This document shows positions 42,697-51,059 of a stretch of DNA of 64,000 bases, piece by piece. The DNA comes from Heliomicrobium modesticaldum Ice1. GTDB taxonomy: Bacteria > Bacillota > Desulfitobacteriia > Heliobacteriales > Heliobacteriaceae. The first letter of the stretch is position 1. Every line of letters starts with the position of its first letter. The position numbers and the translations under genes were made by a program. The stretch lies in contig NC_010337.2 in assembly GCF_000019165.1 (NCBI RefSeq), forward strand, positions 1 through 64,000. Direction: 5' to 3'. The notes below the pieces were generated by a model. That model had not been told where the DNA came from and ran no database searches. It was given only the letters and a program-made list of their open reading frames with translations.

Positions 42697-43413
42697 TTAT
42701 ATTGGTTCAAGCCCGCTATCCCCCAATAGACCTTTTATTTTTTCTGGATCAAGGTAGCTCGGACGTTTATTGTTCCAGTTATAAGCTTTTCTCAATTCTC
42801 GTATGCCTTTTGAACGTCGCAGCGAATTAAAAGCAGTATCTCTCACTGACAGAACAGTTCCGAGTTCACACCCAAACTCCTGAGCGAGACCTTCAATGGT
42901 CTTGTTGTTATAAAAAATGCCGTATATCACACACTGTTCACGTGGAGAGAGCCTTTCTATTTCTCTTCTAACAATGAGCCTCATGTCGTTCAGTTCGCAA
43001 AAGCTGTATGTATCGGCATCAGGGTCGCTAATAATGTCCTCTAAAGTAAGGCCTTCTTCATCGTCAGATATGGGTGTTTCAAGTGAAATGGTCTCGACCT
43101 CCCGGTTTAACACCTTGCCGCCGGTCTGGAACGATATCCCCAGCTCCCTCCAGCATTCCCTCGCTACACAAAAATCAAGATACGATGTAAATTTCAGCTC
43201 CCTCTCCGGCGAGTATTGCTTGAGCGCACTCAGATATGCAAAATAGCCACACTGTGTTAAGTCCTCCGGCCTGACACCCTTCCTGTTGGTCTCGCAATAC
43301 TTGAAATACCGGCTCGTGATTTTATATATTAGCGGGGCGACCGCAAAATATAGTTTATGCAGGCTCTCCGTGTCGCCCTGGGCGGCCATGATTGCCAGCT
43401 CTTCATTAGTCAC
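42697..43413 (-). CDS. Phage-encoded sigma-70-like factor
   Basis: VTNEELAIMAAQGDTESLHKLYFAVAPLIYKITSRYFKYC is region 2-like, with GVRPEDLTQCGYFAYLSALKQYSPERELKFTSYLDF covering the 2.1-2.4 helices. The C-terminal SPREQCVIYGIFYNNKTIEGLAQEFGCELGTVLSVRDTAFNSLRRSK pattern is region 4 with its HTH. GTG at 43413 is preferred over ATG 43464: GGAGAGGGG lies ~10 nt upstream and the protein then starts like other sigma factors. It would redirect RNA polymerase to phage promoters, presumably together with the duplicated-HTH protein encoded 14 nt downstream. Confidence 0.8.
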   Translation of the reverse strand: MTNEELAIMAAQGDTESLHKLYFAVAPLIYKITSRYFKYCETNRKGVRPEDLTQCGYFAYLSALKQYSPERELKFTSYLDFCVARECWRELGISFQTGGKVLNREVETISLETPISDDEEGLTLEDIISDPDADTYSFCELNDMRLIVRREIERLSPREQCVIYGIFYNNKTIEGLAQEFGCELGTVLSVRDTAFNSLRRSKGIRELRKAYNWNNKRPSYLDPEKIKGLLGDSGLEPI

Positions 43414-43529
43414 TTGAATGCTCACCCCTCTCCGTGGTAGAATATGGATAGATATTTTAACCATATGGCTGTACCACGGGGGCGGGAGCTTTTCAACGGC
43501 TCTCGTTTTATTTATGCTCGCTGAAGAGC

Positions 43530-44546
43530 TTAACCACTGTCATCGCTTTGCTTGAAACCAGCGAGAGCGCCTCCGTCTTGTTTCTTTGGCTCATCCGCAT
43601 CGTCATCCTTGCACCATTCTGCGTCTTCCGCCCTATGAAAGCCCGAGAGGGCAAAACCTCCGGCCTTATTTGGCCCAGTATGTTGCTTATTGATGACAGT
43701 GTCATTGTCATCTTCCTCCCATGCGAGCTTGAATCTTGAATGTTGGCTATTGCTTCCATACGGTTGGGTCACCTCCTCGTATTCATCGTCCCAGCGCCCC
43801 TGGTTGAGCCAGGTCGCAGGGTTTGGTATAAACCGGCCATTTTCCCTCTGCCATTGCTCTGTCCGCTTCGCGGTTGCCACAGCCTTAATTATCTTGGCAT
43901 GTAGCTCGGCAGTTGGTTTGACGCGCTGCCATGACTTAAAGGCGGCTTGTTTTCCGGTCTTCTTCGGATACGCCGCCCAGAATTCTTCAAATCGTTTTTC
44001 TTGAATATTTATGACCGGTGCCGCACTTCCCCCGGCGGGGGTTAGGGGGGTGGTTGCTATACTCTTCTTTTCTGTGCTTTTATTTTCTATGCTTTTCTTT
44101 GCTATGCTTTGTGTCATTTCTGCCCCTGTTTCTGCGGCAGAAATGGGAGCAGAAATTTTACTCTCGTATCTTTCAGCCTCCCGCTCCCGTTTTTCAAAGA
44201 CTTTCCTGGCTCTCTTCTGTATTCCGTGGCTGGTTAGTTTGCCTGTTTTGGCATAGAAATCGGCGTCAAATGCGCCGTGTCGGAGGAACGATTGAAGGAT
44301 ATTATCGTATTGTTGTTCGTCGATGTGGAGTTTCCGCTGAATTACTTCCCTCATTTCTGCCCCTGTTTCTGTTGCAGAAATATCAACTGTTAAATCGTCG
44401 GAGCGGTAGCAGTATTCCAAGTGGACGAAATAAAAGGCGTATGCGGCGGCGCCGTAGCGCATGATTGCTGGTTCTATTTTGGGGTCTGTGGTCACGTCCA
44501 CGTCATGCGGGAAGTAATCCAGACCTGTCTTTCGTGGCCGTGCCAT
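43530..44546 (-). CDS. Phage replication protein, DUF4373-type N-terminal domain
   Basis: MARPRKTGLDYFPHDVDVTT, then YGAAAYAFYFVHLEYCYRSD is the Lin1244/DUF4373 N-terminal winged-helix domain found in phage replication initiators. After a Ser/Lys-rich linker, FEEFWAAYPKKTGKQAAFKSWQRVKPTAELHAKII is the common phage replisome tail motif. The C-terminal ~90 residues are acidic and low complexity, with two GGFALSGFxxA / GGALAGFKQ repeats that resemble helicase- or SSB-docking tails. 338 aa, intact. Transcribed leftward from the early promoter region. Confidence 0.82.
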   Translation of the reverse strand: MARPRKTGLDYFPHDVDVTTDPKIEPAIMRYGAAAYAFYFVHLEYCYRSDDLTVDISATETGAEMREVIQRKLHIDEQQYDNILQSFLRHGAFDADFYAKTGKLTSHGIQKRARKVFEKREREAERYESKISAPISAAETGAEMTQSIAKKSIENKSTEKKSIATTPLTPAGGSAAPVINIQEKRFEEFWAAYPKKTGKQAAFKSWQRVKPTAELHAKIIKAVATAKRTEQWQRENGRFIPNPATWLNQGRWDDEYEEVTQPYGSNSQHSRFKLAWEEDDNDTVINKQHTGPNKAGGFALSGFHRAEDAEWCKDDDADEPKKQDGGALAGFKQSDDSG

Positions 44547-44608
44547 GGTCGCCGCCTCCTCTCACTTTTCCACCTGCTACTCTACACCTTCCTTCCAAGC
44601 GGAGCGGA

Positions 44609-44836
44609 TCATATTCCGTACGCCTCGCGCATGTTGCCATCGCTACCGCCTCCCCGCTTCATCGCCACAAGCTCCCTTATGGCCTGCCGGACTTTTGCCT
44701 TTTCTTCAGGGGTGAGCTCGTCCCGCAGTTTCCGGCAGAATGTGGATTCCGCATACCCCAGGCGCTTTGCAATCTGCCAATGGGCCACATTAGCCTGCTT
44801 GGCCTCTTTTCGGATATCAATGTTGGCGTTGCTCAT
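44609..44836 (-). CDS. Small phage HTH protein (Cro-like position), 75 aa
   Basis: ATG at 44836 follows AAGGGAGGGTATAAA. The core KEAKQANVAHWQIAKRLGYAESTFCRKLRDELTPEEKAKVRQAI is an HTH of the type found in small phage regulators. It is the first gene of the leftward early transcript opposite the cI-like gene, where Cro normally sits. Its role is inferred from position. Confidence 0.75.
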   Translation of the reverse strand: MSNANIDIRKEAKQANVAHWQIAKRLGYAESTFCRKLRDELTPEEKAKVRQAIRELVAMKRGGGSDGNMREAYGI

Positions 44837-44874
44837 TTTATACCCTCCCTTGCATATAATTGTTGTTGTTGCTA

Positions 44875-44938
44875 TTGACCTCTGAATAGTTATGGTGTAC
44901 TATGGCTTTAGAATAATTCTTGTTGCTGTTGTTGTCAA
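44875..44938. promoter_or_regulatory. Divergent early promoters of the prophage switch
   Basis: Rightward: TTGACC (44875-44880), 17-nt spacer, TACTAT (44898-44903). Leftward: TTGACA (44933-44938 on the minus strand), 17-nt spacer, TATTCT (44910-44915). The promoters face and overlap each other. TTGTTG-rich direct repeats flank them (44861-44876 and 44920-44940) and may be operator elements. Confidence 0.78.
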
Positions 44939-45038
44939 TTGAGTATATAGCAATTCAACAATGTTATTCATTTTAAGAATTTGCGGCTCTGGTGCGCCGC
45001 TTATTTGCTGACGTTGTTAAACAAAAAGGAGGCATAAA

Positions 45039-45656
45039 ATGGGAGGAAGCAAAATCAACGAGACCGAGGTTCGTGTGCGGGAGTGTTTTTCTGAACGCCT
45101 TCGGGGACTACGCAAAGGGCGCAAGCTTTCCCAGAATGAATTGGGCGCCGCTCTGGGCTTGTCTCGCGGCAGTATCAGCTATTATGAAAAGCAGAGCCGA
45201 ACGGCTCCGATAGATGTCCTGTATGTCGTTGCGGATTATTTCAATGTGTCCGCTGATTTCCTGCTGGGGCTGAAGGAAGAACCTGATCCGGATATTGCTC
45301 AACTGAAGCCCGGCCCTCACAGGTCTTCTCTTTATCCTCCGCCGCTCGCTGCCAAAGAAGCCGCCGCCCTGGTATCCCAGCAATCCGAATTGTGGAGCGC
45401 TTTTGCTCGTTCTTCCCTATCGCTACCGGCGGCGTCCGGTCTGCGTGATAGCTTGTTTACTGCCGTAATGGGCACCATGGACGCTTACATGGTCGCGGCA
45501 CAGTTCCTCAAATCGGGTAAGCCCATAACAGAGTTAGTCTTGGCTCTACGGTCTGCCGGGGTATCTGCCGAGCTTTCCATGTCTCTCCTCGCCCAGGTCT
45601 CCGAGCTTCAGGGGAAAGTGAGCGGTGCCGGTCAGGATGGCGGGGAAAAGGAATAA
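45039..45656 (+). CDS. cI-type XRE repressor
   Basis: Residues ~10-75 form an XRE HTH: SERLRGLRKGRKLSQNELGAALGLSRGSISYYEKQSRTAPIDVL-like (key blocks LSQNELGAALGLSRGSISYYE and VADYFNVSADFLLGL). The remaining ~130 residues are an uncharacterised helical C-terminal domain, not a LexA-type peptidase (no Ser-Lys dyad motif seen). AAAGGAGGCATAAA precedes the ATG. Position opposite the early promoter fits the lysogeny repressor. Confidence 0.85.
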   Translation: MGGSKINETEVRVRECFSERLRGLRKGRKLSQNELGAALGLSRGSISYYEKQSRTAPIDVLYVVADYFNVSADFLLGLKEEPDPDIAQLKPGPHRSSLYPPPLAAKEAAALVSQQSELWSAFARSSLSLPAASGLRDSLFTAVMGTMDAYMVAAQFLKSGKPITELVLALRSAGVSAELSMSLLAQVSELQGKVSGAGQDGGEKE

Positions 45657-45660
45657 AAAT

Positions 45661-45692
45661 AAGCCCTGGCCGTCGTCCGGCTGGGGCTTTTG
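45661..45692 (+). terminator. Terminator after the repressor
   Basis: AAGCCC-GGCCG-TCGT-CCGGC-GGGCTT hairpin (45661-45689) followed by TTTG. The integrase ribosome site begins 4 nt later. Confidence 0.7.
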
Positions 45693-45709
45693 TGAAAGGA
45701 GGCGTTGCT

Positions 45710-46816
45710 TTGCCTGTTTATAAGGACGAAAAAAGAAAGACCTGGTATTGCGCCTTCCGCTACAAAGATTGGACTGGAACGACGCGGCAGCATAAAAAGC
45801 GGGGCTTTGCTAAAAAGTCCGACGCTGTCCAGTACGAACGCGATTTTATTAAAAAACAGAGCGGCGGTTGCGACATGGCCTTTGGTTCCATGGTCGAGCT
45901 TTATATGGAGGACTGCAAGACACGGCTCCGCCCTACGACCTATGAGGGCAAGAAGTACCTCATTGATTCAAAAATTCTTCCGGTATTTAAAGATATGCCT
46001 GTGAACGCCATTACTCCTGCGACGGTGCGAAAGTGGCAAAATGGCCTCTTGGACGATGAAAGCGATTATTCGCCTACATATCTCAAAACCATAAATAATC
46101 AGCTGTCGGCCATTTTTAATTATGCCAGGCGGTATTATGGCCTTCAAACCAATCCGGCGGCTGTCTGCGGCTCAATCGGCAAAAAGAACGCAGAGTCCAT
46201 GCAATTCTGGACTACTGATGAATTCCGGCTTTTCGCTGCCGCGATTTCAGATAAGCCTGCGTCATATGCCATTTTTAATACGCTATTCTGGACTGGCATG
46301 CGCTCCGGAGAGCTCCTGGCTCTTACCCTGAATGATATTGATTTTGAATCTAAAAAAATCAGCATCACGAAAAGTTACGCCAGGGTTGGTAATGAGGATG
46401 TCATTTCTCCCCCAAAGACGCCCAAGAGCCGCCGGGTAATCACGGCATCTGAATTCCTATTGGAAATCCTGAAGGATTATGCCGGTCGCCTGGTGGATTA
46501 CGAGCCTTCGGACAGGCTCTTTGATTATACAAAGCATTTCCTTGCCAGTGAAATGGCTCGCGGCTGTAAGCTTTCCGGCGTTAAAAAAATACGTATTCAT
46601 GACATTCGCCACTCCCACGCATCGCTGCTGATTGAACTCGGTTTTTCTCCGCTTCTAATATCGGAACGCCTTGGGCATGAAAGCGTAGAAACCACCTTAC
46701 AAACCTATGCCCATTTGTACCCTAACAAGCATGGTGAAGTAGCCGACAAATTGGATGCCCTCAATTCTCCAGAAAATGGCTCCAAATCAGATAAAAATCC
46801 CGAAAAACCGGAATAA
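45710..46816 (+). CDS. int: Prophage tyrosine integrase
   Basis: TTG at 45710, 7 nt after AAAGGAGG, gives a 368-aa protein starting PVYKDEKRKTWYCAFRYKDW, the AP2-like arm-binding domain. A core-binding SAM-like domain follows (FGSMVELYMEDCKTRLRPTTY). The catalytic domain has Arg in WTGMRSGELLALT, HxxR in IHDIRHSHASLL, GHESVETT and the nucleophile Tyr in LQTYAHLYP. All catalytic residues are present, so it should be active. The gene ends one base before the 23-bp repeat proposed as the attachment core. Confidence 0.95.
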   Translation: MPVYKDEKRKTWYCAFRYKDWTGTTRQHKKRGFAKKSDAVQYERDFIKKQSGGCDMAFGSMVELYMEDCKTRLRPTTYEGKKYLIDSKILPVFKDMPVNAITPATVRKWQNGLLDDESDYSPTYLKTINNQLSAIFNYARRYYGLQTNPAAVCGSIGKKNAESMQFWTTDEFRLFAAAISDKPASYAIFNTLFWTGMRSGELLALTLNDIDFESKKISITKSYARVGNEDVISPPKTPKSRRVITASEFLLEILKDYAGRLVDYEPSDRLFDYTKHFLASEMARGCKLSGVKKIRIHDIRHSHASLLIELGFSPLLISERLGHESVETTLQTYAHLYPNKHGEVADKLDALNSPENGSKSDKNPEKPE

Positions 46817-46839
46817 TGTTGCCATTTTGCTGCCACGGC
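46817..46839. other. Candidate prophage attachment site (right copy)
   Basis: 23 bp identical to 12450-12472, beginning one base after the integrase stop and ending 5 nt before the guaA-side terminator stem. Attachment cores commonly lie directly after the integrase gene. Confidence 0.55.
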
Positions 46840-46845
46840 CAAAAA

Positions 46846-46892
46846 GCAAAGCCTGTAAACCCTTTGTTTATCTGGGTTACAGGCTTTTTCTT
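46846..46892. terminator. Bidirectional terminator between int and guaA
   Basis: AAGCCTGTAAACCC pairs with GGGTTACAGGCTT (46849-46885), with TTTTTCTTTC on the plus strand and TTTGCTTTTT on the minus strand. Confidence 0.88.
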
Positions 46893-46894
46893 TC

Positions 46895-48436
46895 TTATTC
46901 CCATTCAATCGTCCCCGGCGGCTTCGACGTGATGTCGTAGACGACGCGGTTGACGCCTTTGACCTCGTTGACGATCCGGTTGGAGATCTTCTCCAGCAAC
47001 TCGTAGGGCAGCCGTGCCCAGTCGGCCGTCATGGCGTCGTCAGAGGTGACGGCCCGCAGGATGGCCGGGTACTCGTAGGTGCGGCCGTCGCCCATGACGC
47101 CGACGCTGCGGACGGTTGTCGGCAGCACGACAAAGGACTGCCAGATCTGCCGGTAAAGACCGGCTTTTTTGATCTCTTGGAAGACAATGTCATCAGCGTG
47201 ACGCAGGATGTCCAGGCTCTCCTTGGTGATCTCGCCGAGGACGCGGATGGCCAGACCCGGTCCGGGGAAGGGCTGGCGCCAGACGATATCTTCAGGCAGG
47301 CCCAGTCTCTGGCCCACTTCCCGCACCTCGTCCTTAAAGAGGGTGCGCAGGGGTTCGATCAGTTCGAATTTCATGTCTTCGGGCAGGCCGCCCACGTTGT
47401 GGTGGGTCTTGATCGTCTCGGCTGTCGAGGTACCGCTCTCGACGACGTCGGGGTAAAGGGTGCCTTGCACCAGGAAGTCCACCTGGCCCAATTTGGCCGC
47501 TTCCTCTTCGAAGACGCGGATGAATTCGTTGCCGATGCTTTTGCGCTTCGTCTCCGGGTCGGAGACACCGGCAACCTTGGCCATGAAGCGTTCTGACGCT
47601 TCGACGGCGATCAGGTTCATGCCCAGTTCGTCGCGGAAGGTCTTGATGATCCGCTCCGATTCGTTGAGGCGCATGAAGCCGTGATCGACGTAGACACAGG
47701 TCAGCTGCTCGCCGACAGCGCGGTGGACGAGGAGGGCCGCCACGGAGGAGTCGACGCCGCCCGAGAGGGCGCAGAGGACTTTGCCGCTGCCGACGCGGGC
47801 GCGGATGGCCGCGACCTGTTCTTCGATGAAGTTTTCCATGGTCCACTCACCGGTGCAGCCACAGACGCCGAAGAGGAAGTTGCGCATCATGTCCATGCCT
47901 TGGGGCGTGTGGCGCACCTCGGGGTGGAACTGGACACCGTAGAAGCGGCGCACCGGATCGGCCATGGCCGCAAAGGGGGCATGGTCTGTTTTGCCGGAGC
48001 CGACGAAGCCGTGGGGCAGGACTTCTACTTTGTCGCCATGGCTCATCCAGCACTGCACATCGCCTTCCATGCCGGCGAAGGGGCCTTCAGAAGCGGTGAT
48101 GGTGAGGGACGCCTTGCCGTATTCGCGCGATTCGGCCCTGCCGACCTTGCCTCCCAGTTGGTTGACCATGAGTTGCATGCCGTAGCAGATGCCCAGGATA
48201 GGGATGCCCAGGTCGTAGATGGCCGGGTCGACGGCAGGCGCTTTTTCTTCATAGACGCTGGCCGGACCGCCGGTGAAGATGATGCCCTTGGGATTCATCT
48301 CCCGGATGGCGTCGACGCTGATCGTGTAGGGGTGCATCTCGCAGTAGACGTGCAGTTCTCGGACGCGGCGCGCGATCAGTTGGTTATATTGACCGCCGAA
48401 GTCGAGGACCAAGATGGTTTCATGGGGCTTAGCCAA
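46895..48436 (-). CDS. guaA: GMP synthase (glutamine-hydrolysing)
   Basis: The 513-aa product converts XMP to GMP with ATP and glutamine. The class I amidotransferase domain (residues ~8-200) has the nucleophile Cys in [11 protein letters not shown] and His-Glu in [10 protein letters not shown]. The ATP-pyrophosphatase domain has the P-loop [16 protein letters not shown]. The dimerisation domain ends [10 protein letters not shown]. The start is TTG (48436) behind GAGAGGAG. It lies 102 nt after hpt in the same direction, consistent with a purine operon. The prophage integrated beyond its terminator without damaging it. Confidence 0.98.
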   Translation of the reverse strand: MAKPHETILVLDFGGQYNQLIARRVRELHVYCEMHPYTISVDAIREMNPKGIIFTGGPASVYEEKAPAVDPAIYDLGIPILGICYGMQLMVNQLGGKVGRAESREYGKASLTITASEGPFAGMEGDVQCWMSHGDKVEVLPHGFVGSGKTDHAPFAAMADPVRRFYGVQFHPEVRHTPQGMDMMRNFLFGVCGCTGEWTMENFIEEQVAAIRARVGSGKVLCALSGGVDSSVAALLVHRAVGEQLTCVYVDHGFMRLNESERIIKTFRDELGMNLIAVEASERFMAKVAGVSDPETKRKSIGNEFIRVFEEEAAKLGQVDFLVQGTLYPDVVESGTSTAETIKTHHNVGGLPEDMKFELIEPLRTLFKDEVREVGQRLGLPEDIVWRQPFPGPGLAIRVLGEITKESLDILRHADDIVFQEIKKAGLYRQIWQSFVVLPTTVRSVGVMGDGRTYEYPAILRAVTSDDAMTADWARLPYELLEKISNRIVNEVKGVNRVVYDITSKPPGTIEWE

Positions 48437-48538
48437 GAATGTTCGCTCCTCTCGAAGTCTTGCCGGTTGATGGTTCTCTGTTGTTTCTACACCACTGCGC
48501 TGTCGACGGGCAGCCTGTCTGTGCGCTTCCTTGTCAGC

Positions 48539-49078
48539 TTACTTCTCGTAGACTTCTCGCTTCAGCACAGCCACGAAGGGAAAGTGACGGTACTGCTCCG
48601 CATAGTCGAGGCCGTAGCCGATGACAAATTCGTCCGGGATAGTGAAACCATTGTAATCGGGGGTGACAAGCGTCTTGCGGCGGCTCGGCTTGTCCAGCGC
48701 GGTGCAGACCTTCACCGATGCGGCGCCTCGTGATTTCAGGTTGTCCATCAAGTAGTTGAGGGTCAACCCCGTGTCAACGATGTCCTCAACGATCAGGATG
48801 TGTCGGTTTTCGATGGCCCGGTCGAGGTCCTTCAAGATCCGCACAGCCCCCGACGACTTGGCCCCCGCCCCGTAGCTGGAGACAGCCATGAAGTCGATCT
48901 CGATAGGGATGTGGATGGCCCGGATCAGGTCGGCCATGAAGACGAGAGCGCCTTTGAGGATGCCCACGACCAGCAGGTCCTTGTCTTGATAGTCCTTCGA
49001 GATTCGTTCGCCCAGCTCTTTGACCTTGACTCGAATGTCTTCTTCACTGACCAGTACGCGATCGATGACCTTGTCCAT
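48539..49078 (-). CDS. hpt: Hypoxanthine phosphoribosyltransferase
   Basis: ATG at 49078 follows AGGAGG, so the longer frame from 49135 is rejected. The 179-aa enzyme has the PRPP-binding motif HILIVEDIVDTGLTLNYL (acidic pair then TG loop), the catalytic-loop YGAGAKSSG, and the purine-binding DEFVIGYGLDYAEQYRHFPFV end. It salvages hypoxanthine and guanine to IMP and GMP. A strong promoter and a leader hairpin lie upstream. Confidence 0.96.
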   Translation of the reverse strand: MDKVIDRVLVSEEDIRVKVKELGERISKDYQDKDLLVVGILKGALVFMADLIRAIHIPIEIDFMAVSSYGAGAKSSGAVRILKDLDRAIENRHILIVEDIVDTGLTLNYLMDNLKSRGAASVKVCTALDKPSRRKTLVTPDYNGFTIPDEFVIGYGLDYAEQYRHFPFVAVLKREVYEK

Positions 49079-49104
49079 CGCTGCTGCCGCCTCCTGAAAT
49101 ACGA

Positions 49105-49131
49105 AAATAAGGCCGGCTCTCAAGACCGGCC
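49105..49131 (-). promoter_or_regulatory. Terminator-like hairpin in the hpt leader
   Basis: GGCCGG-CTCTCAAGA-CCGGCC (49111-49131) is followed on the minus strand by TTATTTT and lies in the ~90-nt leader between promoter and hpt. It looks like an attenuator. I see no purine-riboswitch core. Confidence 0.55.
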
Positions 49132-49175
49132 ACACTCCCGAAAAGTCGCTTGTTAGGTTTGTCAGATACGAAAAA

Positions 49176-49205
49176 ATTATACCAGCCGCAATAAAAATAT
49201 GTCAA
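49176..49205 (-). promoter_or_regulatory. Promoter of hpt-guaA
   Basis: Minus strand TTGACA (49200-49205), 18-nt spacer, TATAAT (49176-49181): near-perfect SigA promoter. Confidence 0.88.
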
Positions 49206-49338
49206 CCAGACGCTGTGCCAACCTGGTGGAACACCAAAAAACCTCATTTATGCTTCCTTATTTTAACGGTTTCTTTTCAAAGATTTTGCAATTGCCGTAA
49301 CTTTCCGATGCTATCATCAACCTGAAGGGGGTGAGCGA

Positions 49339-49569
49339 ATGCCGGCAGTGAAGAAAAAGAAGGTAGCCTTCGTAGAAGCGGTGCATGCCTCTGGCAGCTG
49401 GAGCGCCCAACAGGGCATTATCATCCCCGTCGAGGCGGACGCAGATCGTCTGGTCGACGCGATCCGTTGGGTGGAAGAGCAGCAGATCTCTTGCCAACGG
49501 ATCTATTTCAGCCCGAAAGAGAAGGCCTGGGTGGCCATTGTGCCTGTCGAACTGGCGCAACCGTCCTGA
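49339..49569 (+). CDS. Hypothetical protein, 76 aa
   Basis: AAGGGGGTGAGCGA precedes the ATG. The product (MPAVKKKKVAFVEAVHASGSWSAQ, then helix ADRLVDAIRWVEEQQISCQRI and strands IYFSPKEKAWVAIVPV) looks like a small alpha-beta fold. No family recognised. It is monocistronic between hpt and the membrane protein gene. Confidence 0.65.
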   Translation: MPAVKKKKVAFVEAVHASGSWSAQQGIIIPVEADADRLVDAIRWVEEQQISCQRIYFSPKEKAWVAIVPVELAQPS

Positions 49570-49625
49570 ACCTGTCTTATGACTTACGCACCCACATCAA
49601 ACAATCCTAGTCGCCGACATAAGTG

Positions 49626-49656
49626 AGGGGTCTTGGATAAACACCACGACCCCTTT
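49626..49656. terminator. Hairpin between convergent genes 49339 and 49671
   Basis: AGGGGTC-TTGG/CCAC-GACCCCT (49626-49654), short TTT on the plus strand. Confidence 0.55.
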
Positions 49657-49670
49657 GCTGTTCATTCTTT

Positions 49671-50378
49671 CTATCGCGTCGCCACCGGCGGCAAGGTGAT
49701 GGTCTGTTTACCACTGTAATCCCAAAACCGCAACGTGAGGATCAGCCGATCGCGGGGCGCGTTGCGGCTGGTGGCCTCGACAACGACTTTGCGGATCAGG
49801 TTTTTCTTGGGATCGACCCAGATGCGGTAGTAGAAGTCTTTCCAGAGCGTCGCCAGGAGGCGGTTCGATACCTCGGTGCGGCACTCCATGAGCAGGCATT
49901 TGTCCTCGTCAACACTGTCGATCCCCGCTACGGTGACCCCTTCGATGGTCTTGATGTCCAGGGCTGTCAGCGGGCTGATCTCGGACAGCAGCAGGTCTTG
50001 GGGACCGAAGCGGTTTTTCTCGATCGTGTACCAGCTTTTCTTAACGGGATCCCAGAGGTAGAAGAGGTTGCCCACCGTATAGATCTCCGCCGGCGACTGG
50101 AGCAGCGTCCCTTTCAAGTGAAACTTCTCTCCTTCGGCCCGGTCGCCAGAAAAGCGGCTGATGACCTCCTCGCGACCGTCGACCCGGATGAGGAAGGTGC
50201 TCTCAAAGGAAAAACTCGGGCTCTGCAAGGTGCCGGCGACTGCGCGCTTGACGACAGTCACGGGGTCTTTGGGGTTCCAGAGTTCCTCATGGGCCTTCCA
50301 CATCAGGTAGCCGCCGCCGGCGCTCAGGAGCAAAAACAAGATGGTGACACCTGCGATCCACCGCCACCAACGTCGCAT
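49671..50378 (-). CDS. Membrane-anchored LolA-like/outer-surface lipid-binding-type protein
   Basis: The 235-aa product has an N-terminal signal anchor (WWRWIAGVTILFLLLSAGGGYLMW) and an extracytoplasmic beta-rich domain: FSFESTFLIRVDGREEVISRFSGDRA, SPAEIYTVGNLFYLWDPVKKSWYTIEK, YYRIWVDPKKNLIRKVVVEAT. The curved-sheet pattern resembles the LolA/LppX half-barrel proteins that Firmicutes carry on the outer face of the membrane. No lipobox Cys is seen. GGGGGGATCCCC precedes the ATG. Ligand and partners are unknown. Confidence 0.65.
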   Translation of the reverse strand: MRRWWRWIAGVTILFLLLSAGGGYLMWKAHEELWNPKDPVTVVKRAVAGTLQSPSFSFESTFLIRVDGREEVISRFSGDRAEGEKFHLKGTLLQSPAEIYTVGNLFYLWDPVKKSWYTIEKNRFGPQDLLLSEISPLTALDIKTIEGVTVAGIDSVDEDKCLLMECRTEVSNRLLATLWKDFYYRIWVDPKKNLIRKVVVEATSRNAPRDRLILTLRFWDYSGKQTITLPPVATR

Positions 50379-50484
50379 GGGGATCCCCCCTTCCGGAAAA
50401 CCCTCCCTAAAGGAAGGGTATTTTCGGTGGAGGGGGACACAGAACCGGAGAATATTTCCTCATGGTGAAAGAGGTTCGCCAGCA

Positions 50485-50516
50485 GAAAAAGAATCCACCC
50501 GACCCGGGGGGATTCT
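50485..50516 (-). terminator. Terminator of the moa-mog operon
   Basis: AGAATCC...GGATTCT (50490-50516) followed by TTTTT on the minus strand, about 50 nt after the mogA stop. The rest of 50379-50564 holds only a second small hairpin (ACCCTCCCT/AGGAAGGGT). Confidence 0.85.
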
Positions 50517-50564
50517 TCCGTCACTACTCGAGGTGATCGGTGCCTGTTCCTTGGCGCCTATCGC

Positions 50565-51059
50565 CTATGATTTTCGGGCACACTCGCCCGCTTCGCCCTT
50601 GAGGATTTCGATGCCGTGAGGCAACGCCGGCAGGATGATGTCGAGGCATTCCTGAACCGCCTTGGGGCTGCCGGGGAGGTTGACGATCAGGGTACGGCCT
50701 CGGATGGCGGCGACGCCGCGGGTAAGCATCGCCCGGGGCGTGATCTTCATGCTCTCCGCCCGCATCGCCTCGGCGATGCCGGGGACCATTCTATCTACCA
50801 CATCGAGGGTCGCCTCGGGGGTCACGTCGCGAGGCGATAAGCCTGTCCCGCCGGTTGTGAAGATCAGGTCCAGGCCGAGGTCGTCGGCCATTTCCCGGAG
50901 CGCTGCGGCGATCTGATCCCGCTCATCAGGAACGACCTTGTAGGCGACCATGGCGCCGCCGATGGTTTGGATGGCTTCGCCGATGAGCCGGCCAGAACGG
51001 TCCTCCCGTTCGCCGCGACTGCCCTTGTCAGAGGCGGTGAGGATGCCGACGCGGATCAC
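50565..51059 (-). CDS. mogA: Molybdopterin adenylyltransferase MogA
   Basis: The 164-aa MoCF-fold protein has VGILTASDKGSRGEREDRSG near the N-terminus, LIFTTGGTGLSPRDVTPEAT (the molybdopterin-binding GGTG motif) and LIVNLPGSPKAVQECLDIILPALPHGIEIL. It activates molybdopterin with ATP for molybdenum insertion. ATG overlaps the MOSC gene stop by 4 nt. It is the last gene of the operon. Confidence 0.93.
   Translation of the reverse strand: MIRVGILTASDKGSRGEREDRSGRLIGEAIQTIGGAMVAYKVVPDERDQIAAALREMADDLGLDLIFTTGGTGLSPRDVTPEATLDVVDRMVPGIAEAMRAESMKITPRAMLTRGVAAIRGRTLIVNLPGSPKAVQECLDIILPALPHGIEILKGEAGECARKS

Noticed and set aside
44861-44960. TTGTTG-type repeats considered as a CRISPR or minisatellite
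   Set aside because: Short, irregular and without spacers; better explained as operator or AT-rich promoter sequence.
47681-48733. 350-codon plus-strand frame
   Set aside because: Antisense of guaA and hpt.
49079-49175. Purine riboswitch before hpt
   Set aside because: No recognisable three-way-junction core; only a hairpin with a T-rich tail is seen.
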